A stretch of DNA of 64,000 nucleotides from Ursus arctos (lineage: Eukaryota; Chordata; Mammalia; Carnivora; Ursidae), in the NCBI RefSeq assembly GCF_023065955.2, contig NW_026622764.1, forward strand, positions 74,765,333 through 74,829,332. The letters are read 5' to 3'. Shown piece after piece: positions 56,845 to 64,000 of this stretch. A program made the translations under genes and the position numbers. Under the pieces are notes generated by a model that saw only the letters and a list, made by a program, of their open reading frames with translations, was not told the DNA's origin and searched no databases. Positions within the stretch are counted from its first letter, which is position 1, and every line of letters begins with the position of its first letter.

Positions 56845-57150
56845 GTCCAAGATGGCTACCAGAGTTCCAGCCATTCTGTCCTCACTCCTGCAAATGGAAA
56901 TGAAAAGGAGGGGATAAAAAAGTACATTGCTTCTTTCTCCCTTAAGGACACTTTTCAGCTTTCCGGGAGGTACCATTCATGTTTACATAATATTATCCAT
57001 AACATGGTAATATGGCCACACTCAGCTACAGGAATGGAAACAAAACGTAATCTTTCTTGGTGGATGGTCATGTGGCCAGCTAAAACTTGGAGGTTCTATT
57101 AAAGAAGAATGGAAATGTATTAGAGGACACACATCAATATCCACATTGAT
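56845..57150 (+). mobile_element. Ancient interspersed repeat, family not named (tentative)
   Basis: 'GGTCCAAGATGGCTACCAGA' (56844), 'CTCCCTTAAGGACACTTTTC', 'ATATGGCCACACTCAGCTAC' (57011) and 'GTGGCCAGCTAAAACTTGGA' (57072) match the order of a repeat common in mammals that I cannot name. Family and strand need a library search. Confidence 0.4.
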
Positions 57151-58259
57151 AAATTTACTCTCTTATAAACTCTTTACCAGTTTGGCTGGCTGGAAAAGAT
57201 GTTATAAATATTATGTACTTCCCTGACTAATTAATCAGAAGATGCTGAACATGATTTTCTTTTTTCTCAGCATTGGAGGAAGTTATAGAGAGGAAGTAAT
57301 CACAGGTTGACCCACAAGCTGCACCCAGACAAATGGGGGCTCCGTAACTCCTCCCCTGTCCTTGGAATGTATATCCCACCTACTATATCCATACCAGTGC
57401 TGTTTCAAGGATGTAGAGTGTAAAGTATTGTTGAGACTATCTGAACTGAGTATGTGACTGAAGGCCTCTGTATAAGCTTTTAAGATTCAGGTGGGTGAAT
57501 GCTGAAATCTACTCATCTTGCAGCTGCTGAGACAAGTCTCATTTACCAGCTCCCTTACTTATTGAAACTGCTGCCTACCAATCTGCAGTAGTCTGCCTCT
57601 TTCTTCAGTCTTTCCTTGCCCTCTGTGTACAGGGACCAGTTTCAGATTTCACCTGGGAAGCTCCAGAGTTTGCCAGCCAGCATCCTATCCACTCAGGTTT
57701 ATGACAATAGGATTGATGAGCATGAAACAGTTAGTATAGTCAACATGGTTGTGCTTCTCTATCTTTCCCAGATCTTGGAATCAGAATTCATGGATGACAT
57801 GACCTTATTTTAAGACCATTTCTAAAAGAGGCAGGATGTGAATGAGTAGCAATGTCATGACTCTTCTCCCTCACAAACATATTCCATTTACCCCTTAAAT
57901 AAATCTATAGATAAACCAATACATCTATTGGAATTAGAAACATGCTGTTTCTGTATCCCACATTTACTGGAATGTAGGTCACTATTTGGTGCAGTTGTTG
58001 TCATAAGACAGTGCTGGGGAGATCCAGGATCTGGTACATCTTGGTCAAACAGCCAGCATTTGTGCAACTCCTTATTCCAGTATATTCTCCACTCCTGCCC
58101 TCCTCCACTCTACTACCTCTTACTCACTACTGCAGCCTAGGTATTCTTCCCTGTCAATGCATTTTAGCCAAACTGTACTCTTTCAGGTCAGCTACAACTC
58201 CCATTTGCAAGAAATATAAATTCAGCTAAAATTAGCTTAAGCACAGGAAAATTTATCTA
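57151..58259. other. Unique stretch without gene
   Basis: Frames at 57616-57813, 57928-58140 and 58011-58229 overlap or lack motifs, and I see no splice support. Confidence 0.55.
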
Positions 58260-58415
58260 TTCATACTATTGATTTATTCAGAAACACCAACTGTGTGCCT
58301 GAAACAGTGTTAGGTTCTGGGGGTAGACCAGTGGACCAAGTTCCTAACTTGTATGGGGGATTCAGAAAATAAACCAATAAATATGTAGCATAATATCAGG
58401 AGATAGGTAAGTTTG

Positions 58416-58493
<78 letters not shown>

Positions 58494-58560
58494 GTATATA
58501 TATATAAAACAGAGTTTAAAAATGACTTGAGTGCTCAGAGAAGGACTCCCATTCATAGAA
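58260..58560 (-). mobile_element. L2 3' end, antisense, with AT microsatellite
   Basis: 'CTGTGTGCCTGAAACAGTGT' (58291) and 'GGTTCTGGGGGTAGACCAGT' (58313), followed by 'AAACCAATAAATATGTAGCA', are the reverse of the L2 end. After the microsatellite, 'GCTCAGAGAAGGACTCCC' continues it. Confidence 0.7.
58418..58506. repeat. (TA)n microsatellite
   Basis: About 90 bases of TATA with four ACA/TGT interruptions. Self-complementary, and likely unstable in length. Confidence 0.95.
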
Positions 58561-59009
58561 AAGAATCAGGGTGTTTCAAAAAATAGGACAAGAATGCAGC
58601 CCCACCTCAGAAATGAGCTGAGTATTGGATCTCAACCCAATTGAGACTTGTAGTCCTGGCTGGGCTTCTCTGCCCACATCTGCTTCATTCTCATTTCTTT
58701 CTGCAGACTATCACTGCTTCTCTAGGATACAAGCTAAAAAGAGCATAGAATATAAGTTTCACATTTTAAATCTTAAATTTTGGCCACCAGGAAAGATGCC
58801 CTGCTGTTATTGTGTGACCTCCTGATTATACAGCCTGATATTGACCAATTCTAGGTTTTACCCTGAAACCACTGCGCCCTCCATTTGGTGCCCAAATTGT
58901 CTGTTTGCTTATCTATCATCAGGTGGGTCAGTTTCTCGGTGCCCCTCCCACTAATCTAGGAAACAATTTTATGACCAGTTTTGATTTTTTTTCCTCTTAT
59001 TAACATTAA
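58561..59009. other. Unassigned stretch
   Basis: No gene or repeat that I recognise. Confidence 0.5.
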
Positions 59010-59100
59010 ATTTACCCCGTATTTATCAAGTGCTTACCATATACCAGGCTATTGTAACTGCTTTTCTTTAATGATCTCACTGAACAATTATGCTTGCTTT
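59010..59100 (-). mobile_element. MIR-like fragment, antisense
   Basis: 'AAGTGCTTACCATATACCAG' (59028) and 'TTTAATGATCTCACTGAACA' resemble the reverse of the MIR 3' end. Confidence 0.55.
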
Positions 59101-59252
59101 AGGTGAAATAAATCCACTCTTTAGAATTTTGTACACTTGTGATTGAATTTTATTGTAGATGGCTGAAGCTGTTTTAAGTTGGCTTAACATAATGATTTAT
59201 TGTATTTTTTCAATTAAAACTAATAAAAATTGATCTGGAGTTTACCTCCTTT

Positions 59253-59460
59253 GGTGGTATAGTTTAGTCACAAACACAGATGCTGGAGCTATCCCTGCCT
59301 CAGCAATTACTGGCCAGGTCACTTAGGCAAGTTATTTTACTTCTATGTCCCTCACTCTTCATAAATGGGGGAGGGGGGGTTGACAGTAGTACCTGCCCCC
59401 ATAGTATTTAGTGAGTGGGAATATGTAGAGTGCATAGCAAAGTACCTGACTGATAACAAG
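59253..59460 (+). mobile_element. MIR, sense
   Basis: 'GGTGGTATAGTTTAGTCACA', 'GGTCACTTAGGCAAGTTATT' (59315), 'CCTCACTCTTCATAAATGGG' and 'GAGTGCATAGCAAAGTACCT' (59429) follow the whole MIR from head to tail. Confidence 0.85.
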
Positions 59461-60766
59461 ACTTATAAAATTTCAGGACTCCTCCTGCGTGATTTCCCAT
59501 CAAATGATTCCTCCCTGTCACTGCTGATCTGTATCAAACTCAAGCTAATAACTGCCCTGACAGTTCACTGATATTATATTCAAAATTATGATTTGGGGCT
59601 AAGGAATATTTCTTCTACCTGCCCAAGAGAGATTCTAGACACTTGAGGTTAAGACAAAGACCGATAATGGATCACCCTCTGTGTAAAGTAGAGATGCAGG
59701 AATTCTCACACAAATCTCAAATTCCTCCAGACTTTTCAAAATGTGCCTGTGGTTGCTGTAAGTGCACTTTTGTTAATAAAATGTCTCTCTTCTCAAGTTG
59801 GCCATCTCTTCCCACTGACATCAAAGTTAAAGAAAGCCAGATTTGAAGAGGGTTTTATGGATGAAAAAGAAAACACAATGATACAAGGGCTCCAGAGCCA
59901 AATAGAGAATTGAGGCTGGATGCTAATAAAATATTGTTCTAAGAACTGGACAGAATGAATATTCCCCTGTCAGGGAGGTGATGAAAGGAAACAGACCAGA
60001 AGAAAGGTCTACATGGTTTTGACGTGTTTCATACCACAGACTCATAAGATAGTGCTTTGGCTGCCGGGCTCATGCCTCAAACAACTTCGCAGAGGTGCTC
60101 CCATCAGGGAGCGTCAGAACTGGGTGCTCTGTAAGCACTCCTCCAGCTCCCAGTTCTTGCTACTCACTTTCCAGACAGGGTGGGGGTTCCATTGTGTCCT
60201 TTCTGATGTTGCCTTTTAAAATAAGGCACATCTTAAGGGCAAACCAAATTATGTTGCTCATGTCTCATACTTTTCTCTGTATGCATAGTTCCAGCTGAGC
60301 AAACCAAAGCACGTGGCAGATGGTTTTGGATCAGAAAACCAAGTAAAACAAAACAAACAAACTGGTAGATGATCAAACACCCAAAGAAACTACAAAATGC
60401 TACTGAATTATTTTAAATGTACAAATATTTCCCTAGAGGAAAGTGTTATTTTTATAAAGGGATCTGTGTTTGTGTACTGGAAGAAAAAGTATCAGGACAT
60501 GTGCCTTGCTAAGGAAGAAGAAAAAATAATCTTTCTGTCACAAATTTTTAATAGGCTGAGGTCAAATGAGGAATAGTTCGTTACAAACCTGAGTGCCTTT
60601 CATTTAAATCTATGACGTTTCCTTTGGATCTTTAAACCTTTATGAAATAAAATACTTATAGGTTTAGGACTCATAAGAGAGATAATGCTGAAAGGCATTT
60701 CAAATAGTAAAAAGAAAAATGTCAAGTTCTAGAAAAAGAGAATCTATATTTTAGTTATATTTGGGT
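59461..60766. other. Unique stretch without gene
   Basis: 60060-60190 is locally GC-richer with several CpGs. Frames there (60013-60219 and 60095-60298) overlap and are not recognised. No other structure is seen. Confidence 0.5.
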
Positions 60767-61018
60767 TTTTTAAGTTTTTATTTATATTCCACTTAGTTAA
60801 CATTCTGTGTAATATTAGTTTTCGGTGTACAATGTCGTGATTCATCACTTCCATGTATCACCCAGTGCTCATCACAAGTGCACTCCTTAATCCCCATCAC
60901 CTGTTTCCACCATCCCCTACCCATCTCCTCTCTGGTAACCATCAGTTTTTTCTGTATAGTTAAGATTCTGTTTCTTGGTTTGCCTCTTTCTTTTTTTACT
61001 CTTTGTCCCTTTCTTTTC
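60767..61018 (-). mobile_element. LINE-1 3' UTR, antisense (older carnivore subfamily)
   Basis: 'CCACTTAGTTAACATTCTGT' (60790), 'CACCCAGTGCTCATCACAAG' (60860) and 'TGGTAACCATCAGTTTTTTC' are the reverse of the same 3' UTR type as at 7829. 5'-truncated. Confidence 0.9.
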
Positions 61019-61118
61019 TTTTTTTTAAGCTTTTATTTAAATTCCAGGTAGTTAACATACAGTATAATATTAGTTTCAGGTGTACCATTCAGTGATTCAA
61101 CAATTACATACATTATAT
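61019..61118 (-). mobile_element. Second LINE-1 3' end, antisense, adjoining
   Basis: 'AAGCTTTTATTTAAATTCCA' and 'GTAGTTAACATACAGTATAA' repeat the beginning of the copy at 60767. It ends near 61118 in 'GATTCAACAATTACATACAT'. Only about 100 bases long. Confidence 0.85.
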
Positions 61119-62432
61119 TTGCAATCATGTAACTCATGATCAATTATGAGCAGAGCTGAGGCAGTGTCTGAAAATGCTTTCCTGGGGATTTTAATTCCGC
61201 TTTTCCACTTTGACACAATTGGACAATGAAGAAAAAGTATCTGTCCATAATCTTCTGTACATGTATATACAATTAACTTCACTGAAAAATAATTTACATT
61301 CGATAAAATGCACCCATTTTGAGGGTTCAGTAAAATAAATTTTGGAAGTCAATGCATACTTGTAATTACAATCTGAGCAAGGCATGAAAGAGTTACACTG
61401 CCCCAAAACTCCCTGGTGTCAACTTTTTTGTATTCAATTCCTCCCCCTTGGGCAACCACTGATCTGATTTCTCTAACTGTAAATCAGTTTTGCAGATTAG
61501 AAAAGTTCATGTATGTGGAACCCTACAGAATGTGTCTTTGTGTCTTGACTCTTTCACTCAGTATAATGTTCTTGAGGCCCATCCACATTGCTACCTGTAT
61601 CTATAGTAAGTTACTATCTTATGCTGAATAATATTACTTTTCAAGTAGAGGATGGATAAATTAAGGTTTATCCATTCACCTTTTAATGAACATTTATATG
61701 GTGTCCATCCAGCCTATTATGAAGGAAGCTGCTGTAAACTTTCATGTACAATTCTTTCTGTGAACTTCTTTTCTTTTCACTTGGATAAATAAAGAAATGA
61801 GATTGTAGTCGTAAGTAACCTAAGAACTGGTAGTGCTGACCATCTTTTTTACATGCTCACTGCCATTCATATATTTTCTTTTATAAGGGTCAATTCAAAT
61901 ATTCTTTTCCCATTTTTAATGGATTGTTTCTTTTTTTATTATTGACCATAAGAGTTCCTTGTACATGCTGAATATAAGTCATTAGTCAGGTATATGCACT
62001 GACAGTGTTTTCTTCTCGTCTTTAACTTGCCTTTTGTTCTTTCTTTTTTTTTTTTTTAACAGCGTCTTTTGAAAAACAGAAGTTTTAGGTTTTACGAAGT
62101 TTAATTTACCATTCCTTTTTCTTTTGCCATTAGTACTTTTTGTGTAGTTTTACTACACAAAGGGGGCAAAGATTTTTTTTTCCTGTTTCTTTTTTTCCTA
62201 AAGGCAGTACAGCTTAAGTGTAATTTTTTTACACTTTATTATCCATTTCAAATTAAATTTTGAATGTGGTGTGAAGATGAGGTTGCAGTTCTTTTTTTTT
62301 GAACCACATATGTTCAGTTGCTCAATATCATTTGTTGAAAATTCTATCCTTTCGTAGTAAGATTAAACTGACAACTTTCTGAAAATCAATTATCATAGTT
62401 TTGAGTCTCTATTCCACCACCGCTTCATGGGA

Positions 62433-62800
62433 CTGTAAAACAAGACACAAATGTTAGTCACATATGTAATTTTGCATTTTCTTTTTTTTCCCAGCAGCAA
62501 TTTTTTTTTATTACGATATGTTAGTCACCATACTACTGGCCTCATTAAAAAGTAAAAATAAACAGATGAAATTAATTTTAATACAATGTTTTATTTAGCC
62601 TAATATATTCAAATTATTATTTCACCATGCAATCAATATAAAAATTGTCACAGATATTTTACATTCACTCTTTCATACGACCTTCAAAATCTGATGTGCG
62701 TTTACATTAAATGCATCTCAGTTTGGACTAGTGACGTTGCAAGTACTCAATAGCCACATGACTACAGAGTGGCAGTCATAGAATTCAAAACAAACTCTGG
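62433..62800. mobile_element. hAT-like DNA transposon, split by a tiny L1
   Basis: 'AGTCACATATGTAATTTTGC' (62456), 'GATGAAATTAATTTTAATAC' (62566), 'CATGCAATCAATATAAAAAT' (62626) and 'TGCAAGTACTCAATAGCCAC' (62739) match, in order, a DNA element whose consensus I remember but cannot name with certainty. Confidence 0.65.
62501..62532 (-). mobile_element. 32-bp LINE-1 3' end insertion
   Basis: T9 followed by 'ATTACGATATGTTAGTCACC' is the extreme 3' end of the young carnivore L1 in reverse. Flanks CCCAGCAGC (62491-62499) and CTACTGGCC (62533-62541) correspond to one host segment, remembered as CTAGTAGCC, and are thus a decayed TSD. Confidence 0.75.
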
Positions 62801-63384
62801 ATTTCTGAAGTTTTATATTAAGTTTTCAAATAAAGTGACATAGATTCTCTAACATCATTCTAATTTTTCCAAATAATTTTGGCTATTTTAGGTCTTCAGC
62901 ATTCTATGCAAATTTTATCATCACACGCTGCTAAAAGTTTTAATTGGCATCATGTTAAGTCTGTAGATGAAATTGGGACAAATTGCCGTCTTAACAAACG
63001 TCAGTGTTTCAAATCATGAACAAGTTACATCTCTTTACTTAACTAGATCTTTTTTTTTATCTCAACAGTGTTTTGTTTTTCATTATTGAGTATTTTCACT
63101 ATCACAGTTTTGTATATGTTTATTTAAATTTATTATAAAGTTTTTCATACTTTTTGAAGCTATTATGAGTAGCATTTAAAATCATATTTGTCAAATTTTT
63201 GTTACTACTGTATAAAATTAACTGATTTTTGTCATTGATCTTGTTTCCTATATCCATGCCTACCCCATTAATTCTGGAAGTTTTTTCGTAGATTTTTAGG
63301 GCTTTTATTTAGAGAATCAAGCTTTTTAAAAACAGGACTTTTTTTTCCCCCAATTCTTTATGCTTTCTATTTTCTTTTCTTGTT

Positions 63385-63648
63385 TTATTGCACTGGCGAG
63401 CATTGATAGTAAAATATTGGCTTTTCTCCTAAACTTAAAAGGAAAATATTGTGTATTTTAACTTTATGTATGATGTTTATTTCATGCATGCCCTTTATCA
63501 TTTTTAGAACATTTCCTTTGATTCCTACTTTGCTGAGAATTTTGATCACAAGTGCGTGTTGAAGTTTGTATAATACCTTTCCTGCATCTGTTAGTTTGGT
63601 TATATAACTGATAGTCAATGTTGAACCAATCTTGGATTTCTGGAACAA
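63385..63648 (-). pseudogene. Old LINE-1 RT fragment, 87 codons open
   Basis: Contains 'LVIKILSKVGIKGNVLKMIK', equivalent to the L1 stretch after RT motif A ('IKTLQKLGIEG..'), and further on a degenerate 'INIIHKVKIHNI'. It is a short open remnant of ORF2, not a gene. Confidence 0.75.
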
Positions 63649-64000
63649 ACTTTGCTTGGCCTGGTTGTAATATTTTTTAAATATAATCCTGAATAAAATT
63701 TACTAATATTCTTTTTGAGGTTTTACTTCCATGATCATGAGAATTGTTTTGGTCTTCAAATTTTTTTTTAATTTCTTAATCTTATCTTAGTATCAAGGTC
63801 ATGAATTGAGATAAATTTGTGTAAGATTTGGTGTTACTTCTTCCTTAGTGTTTTTTTTTCTTTCTCCACCAGTGAAATCATGTGGATTTGAAGTTCTCTT
63901 TGTGGGAAATTTTGGACTATTAATTCAATTTCTTTAATAGAGAGGTATTGAGATCTTCTTCTTCCCCCCCTCCTTTTTTTTTTTTTTTTAAGTCAGCTTT

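Larger units (their letters stand above)
61280..64000 (-). mobile_element. Old LINE-1 (L1M), antisense, interrupted, running off the window
   Basis: 61290-62430 is the reverse of an old L1 3' region and ORF2 end ('GGGCAACCACTGATCTGATT' at 61450, 'TTTCACTCAGTATAATGTTC' at 61553, 'CAGTTGCTCAATATCATTTG' at 62315). 62805-64000 continues with ORF2 RT in reverse ('TTGAACCAATCTTGGATTTC' near 63621). A DNA transposon at 62433-62800 separates the halves. Confidence 0.75.

Noticed and set aside
58362..58556. Frame of alternating Ile/Tyr
   Set aside because: It is the (TA)n microsatellite read as codons.

Overview
This window is repeat-packed, AT-rich mammalian DNA from a caniform carnivore, most likely a bear or giant panda. 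The evidence is the set of tRNA-Lys-derived Can-SINEs in both orientations. Three of them (14723, 27816, 41794) carry the 'GGCACAGCGGTTAAG' head and the 'GGATCGAGCCCCACATC' box that I associate with the giant-panda/ursid subtype. There are also carnivore-type LINE-1 5' and 3' ends, plus the older mammalian layer (L2, MIR, MaLR, MER5A, L1M/HAL1). I see no complete protein-coding gene, rRNA, tRNA, CRISPR array or prokaryotic feature. Nearly all open frames of 60-130 codons are chance frames or pieces of dead LINE-1.

Layout. 1-3137 has no recognisable element. 3138-6139 is a sense LINE-1 with both ends but without its reverse-transcriptase core. 6200-9460 is old L1 debris holding a minus-strand L1 with a 13-bp target-site duplication (TSD) and a SINE. 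9820-11040 has two sense L2 pieces. 11660-17100 is unique DNA mixed with old L1 and one bear-type SINE. 17284-19158 has two younger L1 3' ends flanking a 1.2-kb repeat-free island that contains the best candidate exon of the window (17972-17999). 20090-33115 is almost continuous minus-strand old L1, with five nested SINEs, an L1 fragment, a palindromic DNA element and AT microsatellites. 33150-42065 alternates L2, L1, MaLR, MIR and SINEs. 44463-46216 is a composite of L1 pieces in minus/plus/minus order that includes a 240-codon open reverse-transcriptase frame. 47540-54080 is minus-strand old L1/HAL1 with MER5A and L1 insertions. 54302-60766 is mostly unique DNA with SINEs, MIRs and L2. 60767-64000 is L1, including a DNA transposon that has itself been hit by a 32-bp L1 insertion.

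No gene system can be reconstructed here. The window is best read as a deep intron or a gene desert. If the 28-nt candidate exon is real, it would make the region intronic on the plus strand, with a neuronal-type microexon. The other points of interest are how the mobile elements inserted: 5'-inverted L1s, insertion into another element's tail, a tail-to-tail SINE pair, foldbacks, and TSDs that can be read base by base. Boundaries of old repeats are approximate. Family names are from memory of consensus sequences, with no database search behind them.
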